A DNA stretch of 64,000 nt from Prochlorococcus marinus XMU1419 (GCF_017695955.1 NZ_JAAORO010000002.1:1-64000); one strand, 5' to 3'; counted from the stretch's first letter, positions 36,791-44,616 are shown. Notes: a model not told the origin generated them from the letters alone. Numbers and translations: made by a program.

Positions 36791-36824
36791 GGATGAATCT
36801 TCTATTTGGGGTTCATTCCTTTTT
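36790..36824 (+). terminator. Terminator of the 22-residue peptide gene
   Basis: GGGATGAATC (36790-36799) pairs with GGTTCATTCC (36810-36819), including two G-T pairs, followed by five T. Confidence 0.75.
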
Positions 36825-36928
36825 AATTCTTTTCAAAAAAAAGTTGTGAATATTAAATCTTCAGAATAAAAAATCTATTCATATTAAAAATATTTAATAT
36901 CATATGAGCCTCTGGATAGTTGTAAAAA

Positions 36929-37111
36929 TTATCTGAATCCAAAACCAGTTATGCGTTTTTGCTTATCTTCCCATTCTTTCATAATTAGTTTTAGTAAACT
37001 TTTAACTTCTAAATTTGAAGCATCAGTATCTTTTTGAAGATTTGTACAAATATTCTTAATTTCCACATAGGCATTATCAATCAATATTGTTTTTTGATCT
37101 GGATTAGCCAT
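36929..37111 (-). CDS. Hypothetical protein, 60 residues
   Basis: ATG 37111. Soluble and helical (NAYVEIKNICTNLQKDT, VKSLLKLIMKEWEDKQKR). Family not recognised. Six bases after the stop of the next gene upstream on the same strand, so probably cotranscribed with 37118-37315. Confidence 0.6.
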   Translation of the reverse strand: MANPDQKTILIDNAYVEIKNICTNLQKDTDASNLEVKSLLKLIMKEWEDKQKRITGFGFR

Positions 37112-37117
37112 AGAATT

Positions 37118-37315
37118 TCAAAAAGCTCCGTTACAGTTAAATCCACTGCAGTTAATAACTCTAAAAATATTCATTACAAAATTGTGGAATCTTTCATCAT
37201 AAAAAAATGCCCAAGTAGTAAATATTGCAAAACTAGAGACAGCAAAAGCAGCATATTGAAGCCAATGTATTCCTTGACTGTCTAATCCATTTTTATCAAA
37301 ATCAGAATTACTCAA
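37118..37315 (-). CDS. Single-pass membrane protein, 65 residues
   Basis: ATG 37315. A polar N terminus, one membrane helix near residues 18-40 (HWLQYAAFAVSSFAIFTTWA), and a C-terminal part with two cysteines (NCSGFNC). Family not recognised. Confidence 0.6.
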   Translation of the reverse strand: MSNSDFDKNGLDSQGIHWLQYAAFAVSSFAIFTTWAFFYDERFHNFVMNIFRVINCSGFNCNGAF

Positions 37316-37407
37316 TCGTTTTTTTATTTATAATAAAATTTTTTTTTAAAAAAGGGGAGTTTGTCTTGAAGGAGAGATTTATTTACTCTTAAATCCTAAA
37401 AATTAGC

Positions 37408-37662
37408 CTAAATAAAACCAGGAATTATCCAACCAAAAAAGCCGTAATTTATTATTAAAGCCGTAAAACCAATCATAGCTAATCTCCCATTTGTTATTTC
37501 GGCATTTTTCCAATATTTACCCATATAGTTTTTTATTTTTTTTGAATTTTTAACTATCAAATAATTTGGTTCTAAAGGTTCTTGTAACCTTTTGATCGCA
37601 TATAAAGAGAATTGAATTGTAATTGCGATAATAACAACTATAAAACTAGTAAGAGCATCCAT
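37408..37662 (-). CDS. High-light-inducible (Hli/CAB-like) protein with extra N-terminal helix
   Basis: 84 residues. The C-terminal half carries the chlorophyll-binding helix of the Hli family: WKNAEITNGRLAMIGFTALI, with the conserved E-x-x-N-G-R-x-A-M. Unlike a typical one-helix Hli of 35-70 residues, a second hydrophobic segment precedes it (residues 4-22) and a basic linker joins them. Hli proteins protect photosystems under light stress. The function of the extra helix is unknown. Confidence 0.85.
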   Translation of the reverse strand: MDALTSFIVVIIAITIQFSLYAIKRLQEPLEPNYLIVKNSKKIKNYMGKYWKNAEITNGRLAMIGFTALIINYGFFGWIIPGFI

Positions 37663-38016
37663 TTTTATATTTCATATGTGATCAATTAGTAAGAAAAAGA
37701 ATAAATGACATTTTGTGTATCAAACATTTCCTTTTTCTGTTTTATTGAAAGAGGAAACCTTAACTTGAATTATTAACGAATGTAACATATTTAAAAAAAA
37801 TTAGTATGAATTCTTACTTTTTCTTTGGATTTCAAATTATTTAAGGCCATAATGTTACATTTATGTACCAGTTTTATCTTAAGACTAATCTTAATTAATT
37901 TTCAGTATTAGCTTTAAAGTCTTGTTTTTCCAAATCAAAAATAAGTATAGAAAAGTTCTTAGTAGGAATATATTTTCAATGTTATTTATTTAAATGTTTT
38001 TAGTAACTAGAAAATA
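37663..38016. other. Intergenic region, about 350 bp
   Basis: No gene seen. It contains ATGTAACAT near 37780 and its complement ATGTTACAT near 37855. Promoters for the Hli gene (leftwards) are expected here, but no clear -10/-35 pair stands out. Confidence 0.4.
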
Positions 38017-38136
38017 TTACTTTTGTTTGATTTCTGGAAGGTAAAACTTATTGCCTAATGTATAACCAATTGACATGAGTACAAACCCAATAAGTTGAGG
38101 TAAATGAGAATTTGCTAGTGAGATTTTTTCAATCAT
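38017..38136 (-). CDS. Small membrane peptide, 39 residues
   Basis: ATG 38136, TAA 38017-38019. One hydrophobic segment (LPQLIGFVLMSIGYTLG) followed by a basic tail (FYLPEIKQK). A purine-rich AGGTTGAG precedes the start. Family not recognised. Confidence 0.5.
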   Translation of the reverse strand: MIEKISLANSHLPQLIGFVLMSIGYTLGNKFYLPEIKQK

Positions 38137-38187
38137 TTCTCAACCTGTAAATTAATATAATAATAAAAAAATTTTAATACTGTAAGT

Positions 38188-38361
38188 CTATTTTCTTTTT
38201 GATTCTTTAATTTCCCCAGATTTTTTTAAGGAATTAACAAGTCTTTCATTTTCTGTTTTTAAATTTTCTAATGCAGATTTTGTAAATTGTTCTTTAGCCT
38301 CAAATTTTGCTGAACTTATAACTTTTTTATTAGGGAGTTTTTTCTTCGGTTCTGGGTTCAT
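38188..38361 (-). CDS. Lys/Glu-rich coiled-coil-like protein, 57 residues
   Basis: ATG 38361, TAG 38188-38190. Starts MNPEPKKKLPNKK; residues 18-50 form a predicted amphipathic helix (AKFEAKEQFTKSALENLK). No membrane segment. Family not recognised. Confidence 0.5.
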   Translation of the reverse strand: MNPEPKKKLPNKKVISSAKFEAKEQFTKSALENLKTENERLVNSLKKSGEIKESKRK

Positions 38362-38458
38362 ATTAAACAGCTTTTTAAAATTTTAGAAGTTATTTTTTTT
38401 GTATTAGGTATTATTTTTTACAGTTTTCTGGTTAATAATATTTGTTTACATAAACAAA

Positions 38459-38671
38459 TTAATCTTTATCTTTTGGGAGCCTTAACCATCCAGAAGTCCA
38501 TTCTGATTTTAGTTTTGCCCATGAGATCCTTTTGATATCTTTTTTATTTTTGGTTGGAAAAATATCAACCCATCTATCTTCATTTTTACCACCATAAGCT
38601 TTAACTTGAAAATGCCTATTACCGTTAATAGTTTTTGGTGCTGTCCAACAAAGACTAGGAGGCCATTTCAT
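38459..38671 (-). CDS. Trp-rich small protein (TIGR02450-like)
   Basis: 70 residues, ATG 38671. The pattern SLCWTAPKTINGNRHFQV, a central W, and WTSGWLRLPK at the end fit the small Trp-rich family TIGR02450 found in cyanobacteria and proteobacteria, function unknown. Assignment by pattern memory only. Confidence 0.65.
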   Translation of the reverse strand: MKWPPSLCWTAPKTINGNRHFQVKAYGGKNEDRWVDIFPTKNKKDIKRISWAKLKSEWTSGWLRLPKDKD

Positions 38672-38695
38672 GAGAAATTTTTAAACTTGAAAAAA

Positions 38696-38782
38696 CTAAA
38701 GGTTGCTTTGCCCAGTCAAAACTAAACCATAATATGCAATCGTACCAAGGATAAGTACGATACCTAGTATTCTAATAAACAT
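38696..38782 (-). CDS. Small membrane peptide, 28 residues
   Basis: ATG 38782, TAG 38696-38698. A single hydrophobic helix (LGIVLILGTIAYYGLVL) with a short polar end. Family not recognised. Confidence 0.45.
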   Translation of the reverse strand: MFIRILGIVLILGTIAYYGLVLTGQSNL

Positions 38783-38852
38783 GATTTAATATTTTTAAAT
38801 TCAGGTTATATTAAAGAAGTTTTATAAATTTAAGTTGAAGATTTAATATTTT

Positions 38853-39062
38853 CTAATTTTTCTCTTTTTTATTTCTAACTATGGAGTGGCAAGATTCAGG
38901 ATGCCATTCATTCTGAATTTTGCCAATAAAATCATAAATAAATGAATCGGGACATCCAGTTTCTTTTTGAAGTTCTGAAAGTTCTTCCTTAATGAATTCA
39001 TATACACTCGTTATTACCCCTATATTTTCTTCTTGGGATGGAGACCATTTTTTATTTTCCAT
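38853..39062 (-). CDS. Hypothetical protein, 69 residues
   Basis: ATG 39062, inside the end of the preceding gene (11-bp overlap). Soluble, helical, acidic (VYEFIKEELSELQKETG), with two Cys. Family not recognised. Confidence 0.6.
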   Translation of the reverse strand: MENKKWSPSQEENIGVITSVYEFIKEELSELQKETGCPDSFIYDFIGKIQNEWHPESCHSIVRNKKEKN

Positions 39063-39243
39063 TAATATTTTTTAAATTATTTTCCACAATATCGTAATAG
39101 GTTATGTCTCCATAATCAGCATCTGAACAACATAAATCTCCATATAGTTCCTCTAATAAATCGTATGCATCTGAATAATTATCAAAACTTTGGGCGGTTA
39201 ATTCGTCATCTTTCCCATCAATTCTAATTATTTTGTAGGTCAT
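39052..39243 (-). CDS. Hypothetical acidic protein, 63 residues
   Basis: ATG 39243. A short beta-like start (YKIIRIDGKDDEL) then FDNYSDAYDLLEELYGD, a C-C pair and an acidic C terminus. Family not recognised. It overlaps the downstream gene by 11 bases, suggesting coupled translation. Confidence 0.6.
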   Translation of the reverse strand: MTYKIIRIDGKDDELTAQSFDNYSDAYDLLEELYGDLCCSDADYGDITYYDIVENNLKNINGK

Positions 39244-39303
39244 TTTTTACTTAGATGCAAAAAGTATTTTTTGATTCATTAGATCATCTTATAAATAAAA
39301 ATC

Positions 39304-39510
39304 TTATTTAGGAGTATTGGTTGGGTACAGCTTCTGAATTTTATTTTTTTGAATTTCTAATTTTTTTTGTTCATATTTTTTTGCCATTATTTTTCTGATA
39401 AATAATTGTGGGATAAGCCAGACTAATGCAATAGCTATAGCCATAAAAGCAGGATTTCTCCACGTTAACCTAATAATCTCTTGTATAAATTCTTGATTGA
39501 AAATTGCCAT
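39304..39510 (-). CDS. Single-pass membrane protein with basic tail, 68 residues
   Basis: ATG 39510. One membrane helix near residues 20-40 (AFMAIAIALVWLIPQLFI) followed by a strongly basic, probably helical tail (KKYEQKKLEIQKNKIQK). Family not recognised. Confidence 0.6.
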   Translation of the reverse strand: MAIFNQEFIQEIIRLTWRNPAFMAIAIALVWLIPQLFIRKIMAKKYEQKKLEIQKNKIQKLYPTNTPK

Positions 39511-39676
39511 ACATAAAATTTTTATGATAAAAATATCTTTGCTTTCTTTTATAAAATCTTTTGAATATAATAAACATTATAACCTCAATAAACTTTAAAA
39601 TTTATAAATTTTTTCTTTTTCTAGTTTGAATTTTTTTATTTGGATTTAGATTAATTTTTTATCTTTTAGCTTAAAG

Positions 39677-40342
39677 ATGCCGACCTATCTAATTACAGGA
39701 TCAAATAGAGGTATTGGATTAGAATTATGTAAGCAAATTCATAAGAGGGGAGATAATGTAATTGCAACGTGTAGGAAAGCTTCAAAAGAACTTAAAGATT
39801 TAGGAGTGAGAGTTGAAGAGAATATAGAAATTACTTCTAATGAGTCGATTACAAATTTGTGTAAAAAATTATCTGGAGTAAATTTAGATTGCTTAATTCA
39901 TAATGCAGGAATTTATGAATTTAATTCTTTCGAAAACTTAGATAAGAATAGTATTTTGCGTCAATTTGAAGTTAATGCATTGAGCCCCATATGTATGACT
40001 CAATCACTTAAACATCTTTTAAAAAGATTTTCTAAAGTTGCTTTTATCACAAGTAGAATGGGATCTATTGAAGATAATTCATCTGGAAGTTCTTATGGTT
40101 ACAGGATGTCTAAAGTTGCCTTGTCCATGGCAGCAAAATCACTTTCTATAGATTTATCAAATGATGATATTTATGTAGCTATTTTGCATCCTGGGTTAGT
40201 GAGTACAAGAATGACTGGCTTTACAAGAAATGGAATTAGTCCTGAAGAATCAGCAAATGGCCTTTTAAAACGTATTGATTCTCTAAATAAAAAAAATTCT
40301 GGTACTTTTTGGCATGCCAACGGAGAAGTTTTGCCTTGGTAG
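39677..40342 (+). CDS. Short-chain dehydrogenase/reductase
   Basis: 221 residues. The cofactor motif TGSNRGIG (residues 7-14) has Arg after Asn, compatible with NADP(H); HNAGIY, the Ser of FITSRMGSI and the catalytic Y-x-x-x-K (YRMSK) are all present. It resembles C-factor/carbonyl-reductase-type SDRs. Substrate unknown. Single gene within the small-protein island. Confidence 0.88.
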   Translation: MPTYLITGSNRGIGLELCKQIHKRGDNVIATCRKASKELKDLGVRVEENIEITSNESITNLCKKLSGVNLDCLIHNAGIYEFNSFENLDKNSILRQFEVNALSPICMTQSLKHLLKRFSKVAFITSRMGSIEDNSSGSSYGYRMSKVALSMAAKSLSIDLSNDDIYVAILHPGLVSTRMTGFTRNGISPEESANGLLKRIDSLNKKNSGTFWHANGEVLPW

Positions 40343-40475
40343 TATCTATAATTTTTATCTTAAATAGATTTATAGCGAAGATTTGTTAAAAAACTTTTAA
40401 ATTTTTACCGTATTTCTTTCCTTGTTTAATTCTTTTAGTTATCTTTAAAAAAACATTAGTAAAGGAGGTGATTCA

Positions 40476-40598
40476 TTGTCGTATCTACCGAAAAATGCGG
40501 TTATCAAAGGGGCCGTGAATTCAGTATCTTCATCACATTCATCGGTCTCTTTTTCTTTAATTAAGAAAAAAGGTTTTATAATCAATAGATTTATATAA
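40476..40598 (+). CDS. 40-residue peptide gene with perfect anti-SD match, TTG start
   Basis: AAAGGAGGTGAT (40461-40472) is a full-length complement of the 16S rRNA 3' end, placed six to seven bases before TTG 40476. The frame is Ser-rich in the middle (SVSSSHSSVSFSLIKKK) and ends hydrophobic. A terminator follows at 40622-40654. Family not recognised. The Shine-Dalgarno is exceptional in a genome where most genes show a weak one. Confidence 0.55.
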   Translation: MSYLPKNAVIKGAVNSVSSSHSSVSFSLIKKKGFIINRFI

Positions 40599-40621
40599 AT
40601 CAATTATTTAATAATCAAAAG

Positions 40622-40654
40622 CTCTGCATCTCTTGTGGTTGTAGAGTTTTTTTT
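40622..40654 (+). terminator. Terminator after the 40-residue peptide gene
   Basis: CTCTGCA (40622-40628) and TGTAGAG (40640-40646) with one G-T pair, followed by eight T (40647-40654). Confidence 0.8.
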
Positions 40655-40684
40655 ATGAATTTAAATAGTCTTTCAAAATGTACT

Positions 40685-40786
40685 CTAACTTTTTTGGCCG
40701 AAGTAAATTAAGGCTAAAAAAGATAAAGTGCTTACTAAAGCGATTAAGTACCAACCACTTGAGGAGTTGCTAGTTACTTCTGTCAT
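40685..40786 (-). CDS. Small membrane peptide, 33 residues
   Basis: ATG 40786, TAG 40685-40687. A polar start (MTEVTSNSSSG), one hydrophobic helix (WYLIALVSTLSFLALIYFG), short QKS tail. Family not recognised. Confidence 0.5.
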   Translation of the reverse strand: MTEVTSNSSSGWYLIALVSTLSFLALIYFGQKS

Positions 40787-40876
40787 TTATTTTGATTTAT
40801 CGGAGGAATTGATTATTTGAGTGAAAATCATAATTGATAACATTAAAAAAAATAAAAGGATGTAAGTTATGTTCAT

Positions 40877-41131
40877 TTATAGAAAAATGCTAATTATCAA
40901 AAAGATTATTCCTAGAACTACTGTGACGATTGCTCCATCTACTAATAAGTCTTTCCATGTATAACTTTTAAGCATACTTGTTCTATCCTCTTCACTCATA
41001 AGGTTCTTTAACCACGTCCAATCTAAAAGCTGTGTCAAAGCAATACCAAAAATTAAATGGCCAATCAAAATACCAATTATATCAATTCTAGAAATATCTT
41101 TAGTGAAACTTGTAATAATAAAAAAGTCCAC
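40877..41131 (-). CDS. Two-helix membrane protein, 84 residues
   Basis: ATG 41131, sharing one base with the TAG of the gene upstream. Two hydrophobic segments (IGILIGHLIFGIALTQLL and ALIVTVVLGIIFLIISIF-like end) flank an acidic loop (SEEDRTSML). Family not recognised. Probably cotranscribed with 41131-41358. Confidence 0.6.
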   Translation of the reverse strand: MDFFIITSFTKDISRIDIIGILIGHLIFGIALTQLLDWTWLKNLMSEEDRTSMLKSYTWKDLLVDGAIVTVVLGIIFLIISIFL

Positions 41132-41358
41132 TAGCTTTTTTCTTTATTAGATAAGGCACCGCCTTCTTCTTTATATTTTTCCCAAGCTTCGCTTATTTTT
41201 GCTTTAGAGAAATTTTGTTTCCCCTCAGAGAATTTATTTTTGAGGTTATTAAAACTATTAGTGAGCTCTTTTTTTGTTGGTTCATCAAGAAAGTTTGCTG
41301 TTAATTTCCATAGATACCAGCTACTAGCTAGAAGAAGAATTAATCCCAGTAATTGCAT
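41131..41358 (-). CDS. Membrane-anchored helical protein, 75 residues
   Basis: ATG 41358. An N-terminal hydrophobic anchor (LLGLILLLASSWYLW) is followed by an amphipathic, lysine-rich region (FNNLKNKFSEGKQNFSKAK). Family not recognised. Its stop overlaps the next start by one base. Confidence 0.6.
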   Translation of the reverse strand: MQLLGLILLLASSWYLWKLTANFLDEPTKKELTNSFNNLKNKFSEGKQNFSKAKISEAWEKYKEEGGALSNKEKS

Positions 41359-41445
41359 ATTAGTTTTTTACTATGCTACAACCTTTAAAATGATTTCGAC
41401 AAATTAATTTTTAACGCCTAAAGCATATTTGATATTAAATCAAAA

Positions 41446-41601
41446 TTAAAACTTTAGCCAGTGGAAAAATATTCTATCTAGCAACCATATAGTTAACCCC
41501 CCTTCTAGGAAAGCCAACCAGTACATCCCATAATCAGAAAATCCCATTTGTTCTTTTACTGTTTTAATTAATTTTTTGTGAGCTTGAATAAGATCTTTCA
41601 T
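41446..41601 (-). CDS. Small membrane-associated protein, 51 residues
   Basis: ATG 41601, TAA 41446-41448. A basic amphipathic N-terminal helix (MKDLIQAHKKLIKTVKEQ), then an aromatic hydrophobic part (MYWLAFLEGGLTIWLL). It lies 17 bases after the zinc-finger gene on the same strand. Family not recognised. Confidence 0.5.
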   Translation of the reverse strand: MKDLIQAHKKLIKTVKEQMGFSDYGMYWLAFLEGGLTIWLLDRIFFHWLKF

Positions 41602-41618
41602 TAATAGTCAAATTTGTT

Positions 41619-41870
41619 TTAAACCTGCTGAATTTCTTTAATTAAAAAACCCTTTCCATAGCAAGATAGACACGTTTTAGTCTCATCTAATGAAATTCTT
41701 AGAAAACCTGCTCCATTACATCTAAAGCAATTTACTTTAGTATTTGAGTAGAGTTTTGACTTGATTTTAGCAGCACGATTTAAGTAAGAAACTGTTTCTT
41801 TACGTCCGTTTGCTTTAACAGCTTTGTTTAAAAGCTTTTTGTAGTTGACTTTAAGTTCTTGAGTATTCAT
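41619..41870 (-). CDS. DnaJ-type zinc-finger protein without J domain
   Basis: 83 residues. The C-terminal half contains two CxxCxGxG-type units, CFRCNGAGF and CLSCYGKGF, which together form one zinc-binding half of a DnaJ cysteine-rich domain. The N-terminal half is a basic helical region. Similar small zinc-finger proteins occur in cyanobacteria and chloroplasts (BSD2-like) as assembly factors; function here is inference. Confidence 0.75.
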   Translation of the reverse strand: MNTQELKVNYKKLLNKAVKANGRKETVSYLNRAAKIKSKLYSNTKVNCFRCNGAGFLRISLDETKTCLSCYGKGFLIKEIQQV

Positions 41871-42160
41871 CTTTTAACTGGAACTAATTTTCAAATATAG
41901 GTAAAAGGAATAAATAAATAATTAAAATAAGCCCTATGAATTTACCGTTAATATTTCTAATCAGATCTCGAATAGAGATTATTTAAATATAACTGAATTT
42001 TTTTCTTAATGTTTATTGTTGGAGTTCTATTTTTTAATTTTAATAGAAAATTTATATTTGATGAACTAGTTTAAAAAATTAATTGTTGTAAATAGTAGAG
42101 TAAAAAATTTTAAATTTATGAGTTTTTTGAAAAAAATTTATTTTCGTGAAATCCTGTAGA

Positions 42161-42286
42161 TTATCCAGGCTTTTTTAGATTTTTGACTAAAAAATCATTT
42201 TCGTTAGTAAGTACATCAAACTTTGATTTCTTAAATTTTTCTTTGATTTCAGAAGTCGAAATTTTTTTTATTTTGTGGAAATTCAT
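42161..42286 (-). CDS. Basic peptide, 41 residues
   Basis: ATG 42286, TAA 42161-42163. Lysine-rich and helical (KIKKISTSEIKEKFKKSKFD), no membrane segment. Family not recognised and no Shine-Dalgarno visible, so support is modest. Confidence 0.35.
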   Translation of the reverse strand: MNFHKIKKISTSEIKEKFKKSKFDVLTNENDFLVKNLKKPG

Positions 42287-42415
42287 AAGTTGAAAAACAA
42301 TTTAAAAAAATTACAACTTAGATCTTACAAATCATCAAAACAAAATGTTGAAATATTTTTTTAAAAAGAGAAAATATTTTATTTTGCACATAGAAGATTT
42401 AATTTAATCAACATA

Positions 42416-42515
42416 TTGTGGAAAACCCTGTTGAAAAACACTAAAAAAGTGGATAACTCTCGGGGAGCATGATCAAAACAAGCTTTTCTGCAATACTTTT
42501 TAAGTATTAATACTT
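42416..42515. other. DnaA-box-like cluster and nested palindrome in a 470-bp intergenic region
   Basis: Within the gene-free stretch 42287-42757, three DnaA-box-like 9-mers lie in the same orientation: TGTGGAAAA (42417-42425, complement of TTTTCCACA), TGTTGAAAA (42429-42437) and AGTGGATAA (42448-42456). Just after them AATACTT-TTT-AAGTATT-AATACTT (42492-42515) forms overlapping palindromes. No dnaA or dnaN is in the window, so origin function is not implied. Confidence 0.35.
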
Positions 42516-42757
42516 CATCAAGAAAAGTTTAAATATAGTTTAAAAGGCATCATAATCTATTGTTATGACTGTGGGATCATTACTTTTATATTTATAAAAA
42601 TGATCTTTTCAAGAAACTAGTGTTGAGAAAAAATTAAAAAATTTATTTTTGAATTATGTATCAAATTGACAAATAAAGTTAAGAAAAATAAAAGGGAACT
42701 TGAATTTTTGAAAATTTGTCTCACCTGTTTAAATTAAGTCTTGATTCGGTTTTCTCT

Positions 42758-42817
42758 ATGGCAACACTTCCCAATCGTAAAATTAATCAAATAAGTTTGG
42801 AGGAGTTAAATTATTAA
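42758..42817 (+). CDS. Possible 19-residue leader peptide
   Basis: ATG 42758, TAA 42815-42817, one base before the next ATG at 42819. The peptide (MATLPNRKINQISLEELNY) contains, in its coding DNA, the GGAGG that would serve the next gene. Translation could expose or couple that site. Support is weak. Confidence 0.25.
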   Translation: MATLPNRKINQISLEELNY

Positions 42818-42818
42818 A

Positions 42819-43055
42819 ATGACAGAAGAAAAAAAGGATTCAAAAAAATGTTCTGGAAAGAAAAACATTATGTTTGCCTATGGTTTTATACAACTCGGTT
42901 CTAGTTTCGTATCTGCAATAGCTTTAGCTGCGATTGCTTTTGGATTCTGTTCAGTAAAAAAAGAGTCTAAACTTTTCAATAAATGTGTTGCCGAAATTAT
43001 TGAAGATGGGGGTACTAATTCTGAGGCAGTAAGGTTTTGCAATGGAGGCAATTAA
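42819..43055 (+). CDS. Membrane protein with Cys, 78 residues
   Basis: ATG 42819 with GGAGG about 15 bases upstream. A very basic N terminus (MTEEKKDSKKCSGKK), one long hydrophobic region near residues 20-48, and a soluble C-terminal part with three Cys. Family not recognised. Confidence 0.6.
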   Translation: MTEEKKDSKKCSGKKNIMFAYGFIQLGSSFVSAIALAAIAFGFCSVKKESKLFNKCVAEIIEDGGTNSEAVRFCNGGN

Positions 43056-43077
43056 AAGTCTCACACAAATAAATTAA

Positions 43078-43320
43078 ATGGATTCAGCAAGCGATTTGAT
43101 TATTGACTCTTTAAAAGAGGAGCCAATTGGAGAAACTGATCATTTTATTTGGTTCATAACACAAATTGGCATTGTTGCACTATTTAAAAAAGAGGAAAAT
43201 TTTGAAACTTATAGTTCTAATGTCGAAGTTGAAGCAAACAAAATTGCTTTAGATATAACTAAAGAAGAGAAAGAGTACCTCAAAATAAACGAGAGAAAGC
43301 TTTTCTTGTTTTATTCATAA
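43078..43320 (+). CDS. Hypothetical protein, 80 residues
   Basis: ATG 43078. Soluble, acidic (IIDSLKEEPIGETD; VEVEANKIALDITKEEKEYL) with one short hydrophobic patch (FIWFITQIGIVALF). Family not recognised. It lies 22 bp after the preceding gene. Confidence 0.6.
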   Translation: MDSASDLIIDSLKEEPIGETDHFIWFITQIGIVALFKKEENFETYSSNVEVEANKIALDITKEEKEYLKINERKLFLFYS

Positions 43321-43340
43321 TCTAGGATTTAGTCCCTTTT

Positions 43341-43535
43341 TTAGTAAGATGGCTCAAGGTTAAACGCAGGCTCCATAATATTGTTTTCACTAATTAATTC
43401 GTAGGTTAGCTCTTTGTTTAGGGCATTTATATAAGATGTATAAAGTTTTCCCCAAACAAATTCGAATTCATCTTTACTTAAATTCTTGAAAAGAATTTCT
43501 CCTTTGAAGTAAATGTGATAAGAATCATTCATCAT
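43341..43535 (-). CDS. Hypothetical protein, 64 residues
   Basis: ATG-ATG at 43535. Soluble, aromatic, with an N-terminal beta-like segment (YHIYFKGEILFKNL) and FEFVWGKLYTSY. Family not recognised. Convergent with 43078-43320. Confidence 0.55.
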   Translation of the reverse strand: MMNDSYHIYFKGEILFKNLSKDEFEFVWGKLYTSYINALNKELTYELISENNIMEPAFNLEPSY

Positions 43536-43630
43536 GGAAAATTAATCTTATCCTTTTTAACGTAGTGAGATATGTATGTAGTATTAGGTGCTACTAAAAA
43601 GAAATTTATATATGGAAGTCAGAAATTCTT

Positions 43631-43942
43631 TTAGACTATCCGTGTATTCATTTTTTGTTTTTTGAATAATCCGACTGTTTCATCAAGATCCATACAAGGC
43701 TGAATACTTATATCCATTAATCTTCTCCAGGGATGCCATTGCTTCCAAATTGTCTCAAGAGAATCTGCACTCACTACAGAATGTCCAATCCCATTTTGAA
43801 CCATAAAAATCCAAGAATGAACCTCATAGTTTTCAGGTCTGTTTTGGGGCCCACCTGATTCGTACCAATTAATTAGCATTTCTGCACCTTCTTCTTGATC
43901 CTCGCCATCTGTAAATTCGTAGGAAATCAAATACCTTTGCAT
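43631..43942 (-). CDS. DUF3303-like protein, 103 residues
   Basis: ATG 43942. The order of features, namely a YLISYEF strand, GGPQNRPENYEVHSWIF, GIGHSVVSADSLETIWKQW and the end ISIQPCMDLDE, fits the small alpha/beta DUF3303 family. Function unknown. Confidence 0.65.
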   Translation of the reverse strand: MQRYLISYEFTDGEDQEEGAEMLINWYESGGPQNRPENYEVHSWIFMVQNGIGHSVVSADSLETIWKQWHPWRRLMDISIQPCMDLDETVGLFKKQKMNTRIV

Positions 43943-44225
43943 ATAGATTATTATTAGAATCTCTAAACTATTTTAACTCTAGATTTAGATATTGCCTCCC
44001 AATTTAATTAATGCTATGAAGTTTATAGAAGTGATTGTTTTAAATGACCGAAAGATTTGAGAAAATTAAAAAGAATATTTTGACTAACTTATCTTTTATA
44101 AATAAGACAATCTTGAAGTATTTTCAAAACCATGATCTGTTTGTATAGCTCCAGTTAACAGATAAAATTTGATACTTTTTAAAATACCTTTAATTAGTTA
44201 CCATATTTGTACTATATAGATACAA
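43943..44225. other. Intergenic region, about 280 bp
   Basis: No gene or strong signal recognised; highly AT-rich. Only reading frames shorter than 20 codons without ribosome sites. Confidence 0.4.
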
Positions 44226-44609
44226 ATGATAAATAAAAAGGATAAAATCGATCCAATTGATAATTTAGAGTATGAAAAAGTTCTAGAAGAAGAAATAATT
44301 AATTCGTACGAAAGTAAATTTCAGAAAGATACGCAACCGGACAAAAAAAAGATTAAATTTTACAGACTTAAAAGAACTCCACTAGAAATAGTAAATAGGT
44401 CATTTTTCTTTTTCTTTATTGGAAGTTTTCTTTTCTCTTTGTTCTTAGCTTATTCAGAAAGTAAGTTATGGTTCATACTTTATGTAATAAGTCTATTGTC
44501 ATGTGTTTTCTATACTCCTAACAGAAAAGCACTTAAAGAATTAATAGCAGCTTGGCCAAATATAGAGGATCTCATTAAAAGGAGGAGTTTGTGGAGAAAA
44601 GGCAAGTAA
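44226..44609 (+). CDS. Two-helix membrane protein, 127 residues
   Basis: ATG 44226. A charged N-terminal region of about 55 residues, two adjacent hydrophobic segments (near 60-78 and 82-97), and a basic C terminus (IKRRSLWRKGK). Family not recognised. Followed after seven bases by two small coupled genes on the same strand. Confidence 0.65.
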   Translation: MINKKDKIDPIDNLEYEKVLEEEIINSYESKFQKDTQPDKKKIKFYRLKRTPLEIVNRSFFFFFIGSFLFSLFLAYSESKLWFILYVISLLSCVFYTPNRKALKELIAAWPNIEDLIKRRSLWRKGK

Positions 44610-44616
44610 AAAGATT

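Noticed and set aside
42161-42286. Treating every short frame in the 41.9-42.8 kb stretch as a gene
   Set aside because: Only the 41-codon frame was kept, at low confidence; others lack both ribosome sites and sensible composition.
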